A stretch of 64,000 bases of DNA from DASQPA01 sp963757335 (GCA_963757335.1 CAVWRJ010000024.1:682001-746000); one strand, 5' to 3'. Shown: positions 19,969 to 30,525, numbered from the stretch's first letter. Made by a program: numbers and translations. The notes: generated by a model from the letters alone, not told the origin.

Positions 19969-20818
19969 CCGCCAGCCGCCCCTGCCTGCCCTGGGCCCGG
20001 CCCTCCAGGCCCTGGCCGGCGAGTCCCGCCGCAATCTCGGCGACCACCCCAGTCCCGAGTGGCTCGCCGCCTACCACGAGGGTACTCTGCCGCCCGCGGA
20101 GGAGGAGCGCCTGCGCGACCACCTGGCCCTCTGCCCCGACTGCGCCCAGCTGCTCTTAGACCTCGCCGGCTTCCCCGGCCTCGAACCGCCGGCGGGCGCC
20201 CGCGCTCCGACCGACGGCGAGGTGGACGCGGCCTGGCAAACGATGCGCTCGCGCCTCGGCGGCGGGGGAGGGGGAGAGGAGCGGCCGGCGGCGCCGGCCC
20301 TGCGACGGTTGCCGCAGCCTCTGCCGGTGGCGCCACTATCGCCGCCAGCGCCCATCTCGCCGAGCTCCCGCGCGACCACCTGGGCCTGGGCCCTCGCGGC
20401 CTCCTGGCTGGTGGTCGCCGGGCTCGGCTTCTGGGTGGTCGAGTTGCGGCAGGAGAACGCTCGGTTGGGGCAGCCAGCGGTGAATGTCGCCATCGCCGAG
20501 CTGACCGCCGGAAGGGGACCAGGTGCGTGGCGGGGAGCGGAGAAGCTCTTCCCCGCGGACCGAAGGCTGCTTCTGATCCTCGCTGCCCCGGGCCTGCCGT
20601 CGCGGGTCGGCTATGCGGCGGATCTCGTGGGGGACGACGCGGGGGGCACGGTCCTCTGGATGGTCAAGGACCTCCAGAAGAGCCCGGACGACAGCTTCAC
20701 AATCGATCTTCCCCCCGGATTTCTTTCCTCCGGGCACTACCGGATCCGCCTCTACGGCGTCGACGCCGGAAGGCGAGAGAAGCTCGCCGACTTCCCTCTC
20801 CGGATCAGCGCGCTCTGA
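19961..20818 (+). CDS. Membrane-anchored zinc-finger anti-sigma factor (cassette 2)
   Basis: 285 residues from GTG 19961, overlapping the sigma stop. A zf-HC2-type motif (RDHLALCPDC) follows SPEWLAAYHEGTLPPAEEE near residues 30-60. A Gly/Pro-rich linker leads to one membrane helix (WAWALAASWLVVAGLGFWVV, about residues 145-165). The C-terminal about 120 residues form a beta-rich domain ending GHYRIRLYGVDA, which matches the cassette 1 paralogue (GEYRLRFAGPQ). The paralogy of both sigma and anti-sigma genes shows that the whole cassette has been duplicated or exchanged. Confidence 0.85.
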   Translation: MDSRQPPLPALGPALQALAGESRRNLGDHPSPEWLAAYHEGTLPPAEEERLRDHLALCPDCAQLLLDLAGFPGLEPPAGARAPTDGEVDAAWQTMRSRLGGGGGGEERPAAPALRRLPQPLPVAPLSPPAPISPSSRATTWAWALAASWLVVAGLGFWVVELRQENARLGQPAVNVAIAELTAGRGPGAWRGAEKLFPADRRLLLILAAPGLPSRVGYAADLVGDDAGGTVLWMVKDLQKSPDDSFTIDLPPGFLSSGHYRIRLYGVDAGRREKLADFPLRISAL

Positions 20819-20822
20819 GCCC

Positions 20823-23800
20823 TTGAAGACCGATGTGACTCGACGGCCGTCGTTTCGCCTCTGGGGCACGCTCACTCTCCTGGCGGCGGGGGCGGTGGGG
20901 CTGGGCCTCCTCGCTCCCCGAAAGCCTCTGGGGACGTTGCTGGCGGATCTTCCTCCTAATCGAGCTCTCGATCTCTGCCCGCTGGCACCGCTGCTCTCTC
21001 CCGGGGCCTCTCCTTTCTATCCCCTAAGCGCTGGAGAGATCCAAGCCTTTCGCGTTCGAATGAAACCGGGGCAGGTTCTGGACGCGGTCGTCGACCAGCG
21101 GGGAGTCGACGTGATCGTCGAACTGCTATCGCCGCTGCGAAAACGGGTGCTCCGGGTCGACGACCGTCTCAAGGGGAAAGAGGGTCCCGAGACGATCTTT
21201 GCGGTGGCGTCGAAGTCGGGTGGGTATTGCCTGGTCGTGAAGGCGAGAGAGGATGCCGACGCCGGATCTTTCCAGGTGGTGCTCGCCGCGGGCCGCCAGG
21301 CCGGGGCCGCGGACCGCCTTCGGGCCGCGGGCGAGGAGGCCTTCTCTCGCGCTGAAGCGCAGCGTTTCTCGTCCCTCCGGGACGCGGTGGCTCCTTATCA
21401 AGAGGCCCTCACCGATTTTCAGAAGCTCGGCCTTCGCGACCGCGCGGCGTCGGCGTCCTATTGGCTGGGACGCGTCTACTCCGCGCTTGGGGAGGCGCCC
21501 TCCGCGCTTCGGTTCCTTGGCGCTGCCGCGACGGCCTGGTCCGACAGGAAGAGGAGGCGATCGCCCTCAACGCCTCGGCTTTCCCTTTTGCCGAAATGGG
21601 CGACAGCAAGAGCGGGTTCGCCGCGGCCCACCGCGCACAAGAGATCGCCCAACGGTTCGGCGACCGCCACCTCGAAGCGGGGATCTACAACAATCTCGGC
21701 GTAGTCTACGAGTTCCGCGGGGAGCTCCGAGAGGCACTCGGCGCCTTCGCCTCCGCGATTGCGGAGTGGCGTGCCGAGCCCAATCCCCGCGAGCTCGCGA
21801 AGTCGCTCGCCAATATAGCCGAGTTACACCTACTCGTCGGCCAATCGGAAGACGCTCTGGCCACAGCGAACGAGGCGGTGAGGATCGAAAGCGGTCGACA
21901 CGATGCTGACGCCGAGGCCCCGAGCCTCCGCGCGCAGGGCCGTGCCTTCGCACGTCTCGGCCGCCGGGCGGAGGCCCTCACGGCCTTGAAATCGGCTCTA
22001 CAGCTCGACCGGCAGACGGGGAACCGCTCGGAGGAGGTCTTCGCGCTGCTCGCGATCGGCACCGAGGAGCTGGACTCCGGAGAGTTGAAAAAGGCCCATG
22101 AGACCTTCGACCAGGCCCTCACAGCGGCTCAGGCGAGCCGCCAGGACCAACTGGTCGCTGGAGCGCTAGACCGGCTCGGCAAAGTCCATGGCCTGGAGGG
22201 TGACGGGGCTGACGGGCTCACACTCCTTGGCCAGGCGGAAGACCTCTATCAGCGGCTGGGAGACTCTGAGTCGGTCGCTGCGTCGCGCTACGAGCGCGCT
22301 CTGATCCTCTACCGATCCCGTCGTCTTCCTGAGGCCCTGGCGGTGCTGGAGACCGCCCTGCCGCTCCTCGAAACGCTCCGTCTCCAACCGGGGAGCAGCG
22401 CCAGTCGTGCCTCCTTCCTCGCCTCTCACCATGACATCTTCGAGCTTGACATCGACCTGCGGATGCAACTTCACGATGTCGCCGGAGCCTTTGCGGTGAG
22501 CGAGCGCGCCCGCGCCAGGGCCGTCCTCGACGAGCTGGCCGAGGCGCGCGCGAAGATCCGAAACGGCGTAGACTCCTCTCTCCTCAGCCGACAGGAGGCG
22601 CTCGAAACCCGCCTGGCCTGGCTCGATCAGCACCGGACCCAGGCGGAAGCCGCTCCGTTGGCCGGCGAAATCCAGAGCGTCAACGCAGAACTCGCGATGA
22701 TCGAGGCGAATATCCGTACGGGCAGCCCCAAGTATGCCTCTCTCTCGGAACCCCCGATCGAATCTCTCGCGGCGGTTCAGAAAGAGATCCTGGACAAGGA
22801 CAAGGACAAGGACACGGCGCTCCTCGCCTATTCCCTTGGGGAGGAGCGGAGCTATCTCTGGCTCATCCGCCGCGGCTCGGTCGAGACCCGGGAGCTCCCG
22901 GCCCAAAAAGAGATCGAGAGGCTCGCTCACGCGGTCATCGATTCCTTCTCCCAGGTCCCGCAACGGGCGCAGGCCGCCGCTCTCGATCGCGCCTTTTCTC
23001 AGCTCGGCCGCGCGGTGCTGGGGCCGGTCGCTGGGGCGCTCGGGAAGGACCGGTTGCTGATCGTCGCCGATGGGGCTCTCCAGAGGGTTCCCTTCGCGGC
23101 TCTCCCTGTCCCCTCTCCGCTCGGCGGGGTAGAGCGGCCGCTTCTTTTCGACCACGAGATCGTGAATCTGCCCTCGGCGTCGGTCCTCGCCCTTTTGCGC
23201 CAGGAGACCGCGCACCGGGCGCGACCGCCGAAAACGGTGGCGGTCTTGGGCGATGGGGTGTACAACAGGGACGACGAACGGCTGCCGGAGGCCGTGCGCC
23301 GGGCCCCCCGGATCGCGCCCGCCGCTCCGCTCAGCGACCTCGAGCGCTCGGCTCGCGACCTGGGGATCGCCGGCTTCGATCGCCTCAAAGCTTCTAGAGA
23401 GGAGGCAGAGGCGATCCTGCGGCTTGTCCCTCCCGGCCAGGGACTCAAGGCTCTGGGCTTTGACGCCAATCTGCAGCTCGCGACGAGCGGCGAGCTGGCG
23501 CAGTACCAGGTGGTCCATTTCGCGACCCATGCCATCGCCGATCTGCAACACCCCGAGCTTTCCGGGATCGTCCTTTCGCTTTTCGACTCCGCGGGCCGGC
23601 CACAGAACGGTTTTCTCCGCGCTTACGAGATCTACAACTTGAACCTCCCAGTCGACCTCGTGGTGCTCTCCGCCTGCCGAACGGCGGTCGGCCCGGAGAT
23701 CCGCGGCGAGGGGTCGAGCGGACTGACCCGCGGTTTCATGTATGCCGGCGCGCCGCGGGTCCTGGTCAGCCTCTGGAACGTCAGCGACAAGGCCACCGCC

Positions 23801-23953
23801 CGGTTGATGGAGCGCTTCTATCGCAACCTTTTGCACCAGGGGATGCGGCCGGCCGCCGCGCTGCGCGCCGCTCAGCTCGAAATGCTCCAGGATGCCGCCT
23901 GGAAAGCCCCTTACTACTGGGCGGGGTTCATCCTCCAGGGCGAGTGGCACTGA
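20823..23953 (+). CDS. TPR-CHAT protease, membrane-anchored, frameshifted (cassette 2)
   Basis: One gene broken by a single missing base near 21543-21550: the first frame reads AASASYWLGRVYSALGEAPS and the second resumes at QEEEAIALNASAFPF. The joined product is about 1040 residues. The start is TTG 20823 or GTG 20835, directly after the anti-sigma stop. An N-terminal membrane helix (LWGTLTLLAAGAVGLGLL) precedes a beta-rich domain, then TPR repeats (GIYNNLGVVYEFRGELREAL), a helical linker and a C-terminal CHAT domain. The catalytic His is in VVHFATHA and the Cys in VVLSACRTA, followed by RVLVSLWNVSDKATARLM. Similar neighbouring genes also carry one-base shifts, so this may be an assembly error rather than a pseudogene. 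Confidence 0.82.
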
Positions 23954-24057
23954 ACCGCGCCGCGCTTCTCGCCGCGCTCCATCCCTACAAACAATTCAGT
24001 TTTCTCCGTGTCTATAGCGGTTGGACGGAACATCCTTCAACCCCGAAAGGAGAGGCG

Positions 24058-24273
24058 ATGGAAAAGGAAGCGCAGGCGAACGACGCACAGGAGCGCGGCG
24101 GAGACACCGGCAGCGGCACGGGTAAGGCGGGCCGCGGGGCCGACACTGGCAGCGATACCGGGAAAGTGGGGCGCGGGGCCGACACCGGGAGTGTGGTCAC
24201 CAAGACCGGTCGGGGGGCCGACACCGGCAGCGGCTGCGGCAAGACCGGCATGGCGGTCGAAGACGAGGGTTGA
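24058..24273 (+). CDS. Small peptide of four 13-residue repeats (cassette 2)
   Basis: 71 residues from ATG 24058, with an AAAGGAGAG site seven bases upstream. After a short charged N-terminus (MEKEAQANDAQE), four tandem units follow the pattern RGxDTGSxxxKxG, each 13 residues (39 bp), and the tail is MAVEDEG. There is no signal peptide or hydrophobic segment. The fourth unit contains the only Cys. The repeats differ at the middle positions by codon changes, so they are not a recent simple duplication. It lies between a TPR-CHAT protease and a C25-like gene. A protease substrate or an anionic/cationic adaptor is possible; no family is recognised. Confidence 0.65.
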   Translation: MEKEAQANDAQERGGDTGSGTGKAGRGADTGSDTGKVGRGADTGSVVTKTGRGADTGSGCGKTGMAVEDEG

Positions 24274-24354
24274 TCCCGAAGCAGCCCAATAGAGCGGGCG
24301 GCGCGGAGACGCCGTCCGCTTTCCTTCCCCATCGATTCCTCGCGGAGGTTCGCC

Positions 24355-25794
24355 ATGGCCGGACCGACCTTCTATTGCAACGGCGTCGACGCCGAGACCG
24401 GCGGCTACTCCCTCCCCCCGGTCAGCGCCACCGATCTCGCGGCCTTCGCCCGCCGCGGGTCGAACGGTGGAACCGACGTGGCGGACCTCGGCGCCTGGCT
24501 CGCAGCCCGGCGCTCCGGGCGGCGCGGGCTCGCCCAGGGCGATCCCAAGGATCTCGCCCAATCGGGATGGGGCGTCGTCTTCGCCAGCGGAGACCCGCAG
24601 ATGCCCGCGATCCGCGAGGCGCTTAAAGAGCTTCTCGATCATCGCCGCGCCCAGGCGAGCGCCCTCGATCCGCGCTACTACCAGGAGTACTCCGGCGACC
24701 AGGGTTATCTAGCGGGGGAGACGAAGGGGCGGTTCCTCGCCCGTCACGGCGTCGGCCCCGGGCCCGCCGAGCCGGCGCGGATGCCCTACTACCTGTTGAT
24801 CGTCGGCGATCCCGCCGCCATCCCCTATGAATTCCAGTACCAGTTGGACGTGCCGTACGCGGTGGGCCGGCTCTCCTTCGACAATCTCGACGACTACGCA
24901 CGCTACGCCCGGAGCGTCGTCCAGGCCGAGACCGCGGCGATGTCCGGATCGCCAGCGGCACCCCTCCGGGTCGCCCTCTTCGGACCGCACCACCCCGGCG
25001 ACCCCGGCACGGCCCTGACCTCGACCGAGCTCGTCGCGCCGCTCGCGGAGCTGCTCGGCAAACTTCCGGGCTGCGAGGTGACGAGCGCGCTCGCCGACCA
25101 GGCGACGAAGACCCAGCTCGCCTCCTACCTCGGCGGGCCGGAGGCGGTCGATCTGCTGTTCACCGCCGGGCGCGGCGTCGTGCTCAAAAACGGCAGCCCC
25201 CGCCAGCCGCTGCGCCAGGGAGCCCTCCTCTGCCAGGGTTGGCCGGGCGCCAGGGCCTGGCACGAGCCGCTCAACCCCGACCACTACTTCGCCGCCGAGG
25301 ACCTGGACCCCGGGTGCCGGCTGGACGGCCTGATCGCCTTCCACTTCGCCTGTTACAGCGGCGGTTCGCCGGCCTGGGATGATTTCGCGCCCACCGTCCA
25401 CGAGCGGGTGCCGGTCGCGCCTCAACCCTTCGTTGCCCGCCTGCCGCAGCGCCTGCTCGCCGCCGGTGCGCTCGCGGTCGTCGGGCACATCGAAAAAGCC
25501 TGGGAGTGCTCGGTCGACTGGCCCGGGGTGGGCCGCCAGATCCGGGTCTTCGAGACCGTGCTCCAGAAGCTCCTCTCCGGCTCTCCGGTGGGGTCGGCCA
25601 TGGAGTGCTTCGCCGAGCGCTACGCCGAGCTGTCGACCGAGCTCAACGGCCTGCTCCAGGACCTCTGGCGCGGCGATCCCCAGGACGACGAACTCCTGGG
25701 GAGTCTCTGGACGGCGAGCAACGACGCCCGCAACTACACGGTCCTGGGCGACCCCGCGGTGCGCCTGCGGGCCCCAAAGGAGATCCTACGATGA
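24355..25794 (+). CDS. C25-like caspase-fold protein with altered catalytic His motif
   Basis: 479 residues from ATG 24355, with GCGGAGGT upstream. The fold of clan CD peptidases is suggested by YYLLIVGDPAAIPYEFQYQL, VDLLFTAGRGVVL and LIAFHFACYSGGSPAWD, then ALAVVGHIEKAW. In active members the central motif reads like TAxHG with the catalytic His; here the same place reads TAGRG, so the His is replaced by Arg, while the Cys in FACYSGG is kept. This suggests a degraded or repurposed active site. The stop overlaps the ATG of the caspase gene by 4 bp (ATGA), so the two proteins are made together. Confidence 0.6.
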   Translation: MAGPTFYCNGVDAETGGYSLPPVSATDLAAFARRGSNGGTDVADLGAWLAARRSGRRGLAQGDPKDLAQSGWGVVFASGDPQMPAIREALKELLDHRRAQASALDPRYYQEYSGDQGYLAGETKGRFLARHGVGPGPAEPARMPYYLLIVGDPAAIPYEFQYQLDVPYAVGRLSFDNLDDYARYARSVVQAETAAMSGSPAAPLRVALFGPHHPGDPGTALTSTELVAPLAELLGKLPGCEVTSALADQATKTQLASYLGGPEAVDLLFTAGRGVVLKNGSPRQPLRQGALLCQGWPGARAWHEPLNPDHYFAAEDLDPGCRLDGLIAFHFACYSGGSPAWDDFAPTVHERVPVAPQPFVARLPQRLLAAGALAVVGHIEKAWECSVDWPGVGRQIRVFETVLQKLLSGSPVGSAMECFAERYAELSTELNGLLQDLWRGDPQDDELLGSLWTASNDARNYTVLGDPAVRLRAPKEILR

Positions 25795-27936
25795 GCGAGC
25801 TTCACGCGCTGTTGATCGGAATCGACGCCTATCTGCCGAACCGGATCGAGGGGGTCGGCTACTACCCGTACCTCCAGGGCTGTGTGCGCGACGTGGCGCG
25901 GGTCGAGACCTATCTCCGGACGGGGCTCCCGATTCCGCTCGCCGGGATCGACAAGCTGACCGCGACCGCCGTGCCCGGTTCCGGGAAGCCCGCCGAGCCA
26001 GAGGAGCTCTGGCCGACCTACGGAAACATGGTGGCCGCGTTCGAGCGGCTGACCGCGGCCGCGAACCCGGGCGACCCGGTTTACATCCACTATTCCGGGC
26101 ATGGCAACCGGGCGAAGACGGCCTACCCCGAAATCAAGGGCGAAGGCGGCCTGGACGAGGTCCTGGTCCCGCTCGACATCGGGTATTCGGAAGCCAGCTA
26201 CCTGCGGGACATCGAGATCGCCCACTTTCTGAGGGTGATGGTCGACAAGGGGCTCCTCGTCACCCTCGTTCTCGACAGCTGCCACTCCGGCAGCGCGACG
26301 CGCGACGAGAAGCCGGGAATCCTCTATGACGGCAAGCTCGCCATGCCGCGCGGCATTTCCAAGCCCGATCTCTCGCCACGGCCGACCGCCAGCCGGGTCG
26401 CCTCGCGCGAGGAGCTGCTCGACTCCTGGCGGTGGCACACACCGGCGCCGAGCGCGGTCCGGCAGCGCGATTTCCAGGCGAGCACCGGCTGGCTCCCCGC
26501 CCCCAAGGGTTACGTGCTGATCGCCGCCTGCACGTCCAGGCAGTCGGCCTTCGAGTACGACTTCGAGGGGGACGGGAGCAGCGGCGCGCTCACCCATAAC
26601 CTGCTCGCCGCCCTGGCCGAGCGCGGCCCCGGCGCCACCTACGAGACGCTGTTCAACCGGCTCCGCGCCCGGGTCGAGACCCGGTTTCCACTCCAGACGC
26701 CGATGCTCGTCGGGGAGATTCAACGCGCCGTGCTCGGCTCCGCGGGCGTATCGGAAGACGAGCGCAGCCCGGGACCGAGCGGACCCCGCGGGGTGGTGGT
26801 GCTCGCCGTCGAAGAGGACGGCTATTTGCGCTTGAACACCGGCGAGGCGCTGGGGGTGGTCGACAAGGCGCGCTTCGCCATCCACCCTCCGGACGCCGAT
26901 CTCGCGAGCCCGGGAGAGCCTGAAGCGGTGGTCGAGGTTGTCCAGTACGGTGCGACGGCCTCCCGTGCCCGGATCGTGAGCGGAGGGCCGGCCACGGCGA
27001 TCCCGCCGGGGAGCCGGGCCGTGCTCCTCGATCCGGGGGCAAATACCGGAAAACCGCGATCCGCCTCGCCCCGGCCTTAGGTGACGTGGCGGCCCTCCTC
27101 ACCGGAGTACCGTATCTCCGCTCGGCGCGCGAGGGGGAGGCGGCGGATTTCCAGGTGGCGCAGGTGGCGGTGGCCAATGGCAGGAAATCGAGATCCAGGA
27201 CGGCTCCGGAGCGCCGCTCCCGAATCTCCGGCCCGCCCAGAAGGCCGGGGTGCCCGGGGTCGCGGCAACGGTCTTGGACCGCCTCGTTCACCTGGCCAAG
27301 TACCAGGGCGTCCGACAGCTCGCGAACCCCAAGGCGCCGCCGGAGCTGGCCGGGAAGATCGTCGCCGGGCTCATGGGGGTCGAGGACCGGTACGACACGA
27401 CCGAGCGCCCCGATCCCGGCCCGGGGGAAGGGACGGCCACCCTGGAGATGCGGGAGAAGCAGTGGACGTTTCTGCGCATCACCAATCTCTCCGCCCAGGA
27501 TCTGAATATCGCCGTGCTCGACCTGCAGCCCGACTGGGGGATCAGCCAGATCTACCCCGGAAAGGGTGAGGAGAACCTCTTCCCTCTCGACTCCGGCCGA
27601 TCGTTCGACCTGCCCCTCCAGGCGCAGTTGCCGGAACAGATCGACTCCGGGCTCGACGTGATCAAGGTCTTCGCCACGAAAGGCCCCGCCGACTTCCGCT
27701 GGTTGGAGCTTCCTCCGCTCGACCAGCCGCCGCCGCGGGGCGGAGTGCAGCGAACGATGGTATCGCCACCGCCGAGAGCCGCCGACGTTCATCCGGAGTG
27801 GTGCGGCTTGCCGAGCGAGGAGTGGACGACGGCGCAGGTCGAGGTGCGGATCCGGCGCTCCGGTCAGCCGGCCGGGGTGGGGGATGCCGCATCAGCCCCC
27901 CCGGAGAGCTCCGCCGGAGGGAGATCCTGGCGCTAG
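25791..27936 (+). CDS. Caspase-family (C14-like) protease, frameshifted
   Basis: ATG 25791 overlaps the previous stop. The p20-like domain shows LHALLIGIDAYLP, catalytic His in YIHYSGHGN (about residue 104) and catalytic Cys in VLDSCHSGS (about residue 165). The first frame closes at 27080, but homologous sequence continues in a second frame (YRKTAIRLAPALGDVAALL) and then a third (EIEIQDGSG, LQPDWGISQIYPGKGE, DVIKVFATKGPADFRWLELP). Two missing bases, near 27039 in a G run and near 27180, explain this. The joined product is about 715 residues with a C-terminal beta-rich domain. It may process the small repeat peptide or neighbours (inference). Confidence 0.8.
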
Positions 27937-28022
27937 GCCGTCTAAACAATTCGAGCGGCGTGGAGTCTAGGAAAGGGACCGGCCTCGGTGTCGGTCCCGA
28001 TCAACGACCAGGAGGAGAGCAG

Positions 28023-28205
28023 ATGAAGCCAGGAGAGCGCGCGCAGCGGCAGGCGTCCACGGCGGAGCTGGTGTTTCCGGATCTCGATCTCCTGCGGGCC
28101 CTCGCCGAGGAGCCGATGCCCTGGCGAGCCCGGGTTCTGACCTTCCGCGGCCCGGAGTCTCCGGCAGCGGAGGCGCCGGAGCTCGCGAGAGACGAGATCC
28201 AATGA
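28023..28205 (+). CDS. Small hypothetical protein upstream of CHAT-SUMF1 operon
   Basis: 60 residues from ATG 28023, with a very strong AGGAGGAGAG site. The sequence (ELVFPDLDLLRALAEEPMPW, then RVLTFRGPES) has no signal peptide or Cys. The stop overlaps the next start by 4 bp. No family is recognised. The strong ribosome site and position at the head of an operon ending in a CHAT-SUMF1 protein argue it is real. Confidence 0.6.
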   Translation: MKPGERAQRQASTAELVFPDLDLLRALAEEPMPWRARVLTFRGPESPAAEAPELARDEIQ

Positions 28206-28558
28206 ACGGCGGGAGCGTCGGCGGCATTAGCGGCGTTGGCGGCGTCGAGCGGGAGCGCTCCCAGCTCGATCTGGCGCGCCAGCACAGCGAGGCGGCTGCC
28301 AAAGCCTACCACCGGGCCCGGCTCGCCGCCGACCGCGGGGTGCCGGCCCACCTTCGCGCCTCTCGCGCCGAGCTCGTCCGCCAGCGGGCGGCGCTCGCTG
28401 CCGAGCTCGAGCGGGTGGGCGGCCTCGCCTGTCCCACGCTCGAAGCCGCGGCGTCGCTCGCGGTCACCTTCCGCGCCGCCAGCGAGGCCCTGGCGCGGAC
28501 CGATCTCCTGGCGCGGGGCGGCAAGGTTCGGCGCCGGCCGAGGATGCTGCCGCTCTAG
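28202..28558 (+). CDS. Hypothetical helical protein, CHAT-SUMF1 operon
   Basis: 118 residues starting inside the upstream stop (ATGA). A short Gly-rich N-terminus is followed by Ala/Arg/Glu-rich helices (LDLARQHSEAAAKAYHRARL, SRAELVRQRAALAAELERVG) that should form a coiled coil or helical hairpin. It ends with a basic tail (GGKVRRRPRM). There is no membrane segment. It lies 10 bp upstream of the CHAT-SUMF1 gene and may be its partner or substrate; the function is unknown. Confidence 0.6.
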   Translation: MNGGSVGGISGVGGVERERSQLDLARQHSEAAAKAYHRARLAADRGVPAHLRASRAELVRQRAALAAELERVGGLACPTLEAAASLAVTFRAASEALARTDLLARGGKVRRRPRMLPL

Positions 28559-28568
28559 GCGTTCGGTC

Positions 28569-30521
28569 ATGCCGGGCCAGTCCTACGCCGATTTCGACCT
28601 TTTAATCGAGAAATCGGGGGAGGGTTACCGGGTGCGAGCCTTCGGGCCTCTTGTGGGAGAGGAGAAGGCGGAAATTCGATTGCCTTTCCCGGCCCCGGAG
28701 ATCGGCCTCTGGGCCGGTCTCGCTTGGCGTGGCGGCGAGCCCAGGGCGGATCCAATAACCGCTGGAAACCCGGCCGAGTTCGGCGCGGCACTGTTCCGGG
28801 CGGTCTTCACCGGCAAAATTGAAACCGCATTCCAGACCGGCCTCGAACGCGCCATTGCCCGGGGGGAAAACATACGGCTCCGTCTGCGCCTCGGCGAGGT
28901 GCCGGAGCTTTCCGTCCTGCCCTGGGAGTATCTGTTCGATCCCGACAAGGGCACGTTCCTATGCCACATCTTATCGATCGTGCGCTATCCCGAGCTGGCC
29001 GAACCCGTCCAACCTCTGATCGTCGCGCCACCTCTGCGCGTCCTCGTCGTCCATCCTCGTCCGAAGGACGTCGCTCCGCTCGCGGGCGAGCAGGAGTGGC
29101 AGGATCTCCTCGCGGCCCTGGGTGGACTTCCGGAAGCCATTCAGACCAGGATCGAGTTGCTGGATCCCCCTACGCTTCCGGCGCTCCGCGAGAAGGTGCG
29201 AAAGGAGCCCTGCCAGATCCTCCACTTCATCGGTCATGGCACGTTTGGAGGGGAGACCCCGGGCGGGGCCCTGATCTTTGAGGACGAGCAGGGGCTGGGA
29301 ATGCGGGTCGATGCACAGCGCCTCAGCACGCTCCTAAAGAGCACTGACAACCGCCTCCGACTGGTGGTCCTCAATGCTTGTCACGGGGCTCGGCACAGCG
29401 CCGCCGACGCGTTCACGGGGGTGGCCCAGGACCTGCTCCGCAAGGGGATTCCGGCCGTGGTGGCGATGCAGTTCGGGATTACCGACCCGGCGGCCGTCCT
29501 CTTTGCGCGGAGCTTCTATCGTCTCCTGGCCGAGTACGCTCCCGTGGACCGGGCGGTGTCCGAAGCGCGGCTGGCCATGTTCGCCGCTCAGCACGACGGC
29601 GAGTGGGGGACGCCCGTGCTCTACATGCGAGCCTCCGACGGGCGGCTTTTCGAGGAACCGCGGCAGACTCGTACCTGGTGGTATGCCTGGGTTTCGGGTC
29701 TGCTCTTCGTCGTCCTGGCCATGGCAGGTCTCTTCTGGAGGCACGATCAGAAGGCGCGGACGCCGAGCGACACGAGGAGGGCTGATACATCCGCACCGTC
29801 GGCGCTCCTCGCCTCGCCACCCGACTGCCCCTCGCCGCCGGGTACGGATATCCGCTTCGTGCGGATCGAGCCGGACTCGTTCCTGATGGGCTCCCGTCGG
29901 AAGGGCGAGAAGCCGGTTCACAAGGTTACCCTGACGAAACCTTTTTGCCTGGGTCAGTTCGAGGTCACGGAACGGCAGTGGCGCGAGGTCCTGACCGACC
30001 GCCCGGATCTCCCATCGAGCGAGGACGACAACCTGCCCGCCCTCCTCTCCTGGGACGAGGCCCAGATCTTCGTGCAGAAATTGAACGATCGCGCCGGCAG
30101 GAAGATCTACCGGATGCCGACCGAAGCCGAATGGGAGTACGCGGCCCGGGCCGGCAGCTATTTCCACTACAGCTTCGGTGACGATCCTGCCGATCTCTAC
30201 CGCTATGGCAACTGCAAGAGCTCGCAAAGCCACGAGGACGGGTATGACAAGCGGGCACCGGTCGGCCAGTTCCTGCCCAATCCCTGGCAGCTCTACGATA
30301 TGCACGGCAACGTCTGGGAGTGGGTCGAGGACTGGTACGGTCCCTACTCGTCCGCTTCGGTCGTCGATCCCACCGGACCTCCGGCGGGCAGGTTACGGGT
30401 TCGCCGAGGCGGCGGCTACGAGGCGAGTGCGGCCAACTGTCAATCCAGCAGCAGGAAAGGGGCCCCCTCGGATTTCAAGCGAGAACCGGTCGGATTTCGC
30501 CTGGTGCAGAATCTGGAGTAA
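28569..30521 (+). CDS. CHAT protease - transmembrane - FGE/SUMF1 fusion protein
   Basis: 650 residues from ATG 28569. Residues about 1-150 form an accessory domain (SYADFDLLIEKSGEGYRVRA, SVLPWEYLFDP). The CHAT part has the catalytic His in ILHFIGHGTFGG (about residue 222) and Cys in VVLNACHGARHS (about residue 270). A single membrane helix (WVSGLLFVVLAMAGLFW) follows near residue 385. The C-terminal about 230 residues are a formylglycine-generating-enzyme/SUMF1-type domain: FVRIEPDSFLMGS, FEVTERQWREVL, YRMPTEAEWEYAARAG, DMHGNVWEWVEDWY. The classic FGE active-site Cys are not obvious, so this may be a binding module. The protease and SUMF1 halves sit on opposite sides of the membrane. Confidence 0.87.
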   Translation: MPGQSYADFDLLIEKSGEGYRVRAFGPLVGEEKAEIRLPFPAPEIGLWAGLAWRGGEPRADPITAGNPAEFGAALFRAVFTGKIETAFQTGLERAIARGENIRLRLRLGEVPELSVLPWEYLFDPDKGTFLCHILSIVRYPELAEPVQPLIVAPPLRVLVVHPRPKDVAPLAGEQEWQDLLAALGGLPEAIQTRIELLDPPTLPALREKVRKEPCQILHFIGHGTFGGETPGGALIFEDEQGLGMRVDAQRLSTLLKSTDNRLRLVVLNACHGARHSAADAFTGVAQDLLRKGIPAVVAMQFGITDPAAVLFARSFYRLLAEYAPVDRAVSEARLAMFAAQHDGEWGTPVLYMRASDGRLFEEPRQTRTWWYAWVSGLLFVVLAMAGLFWRHDQKARTPSDTRRADTSAPSALLASPPDCPSPPGTDIRFVRIEPDSFLMGSRRKGEKPVHKVTLTKPFCLGQFEVTERQWREVLTDRPDLPSSEDDNLPALLSWDEAQIFVQKLNDRAGRKIYRMPTEAEWEYAARAGSYFHYSFGDDPADLYRYGNCKSSQSHEDGYDKRAPVGQFLPNPWQLYDMHGNVWEWVEDWYGPYSSASVVDPTGPPAGRLRVRRGGGYEASAANCQSSSRKGAPSDFKREPVGFRLVQNLE

Positions 30522-30525
30522 AAGG

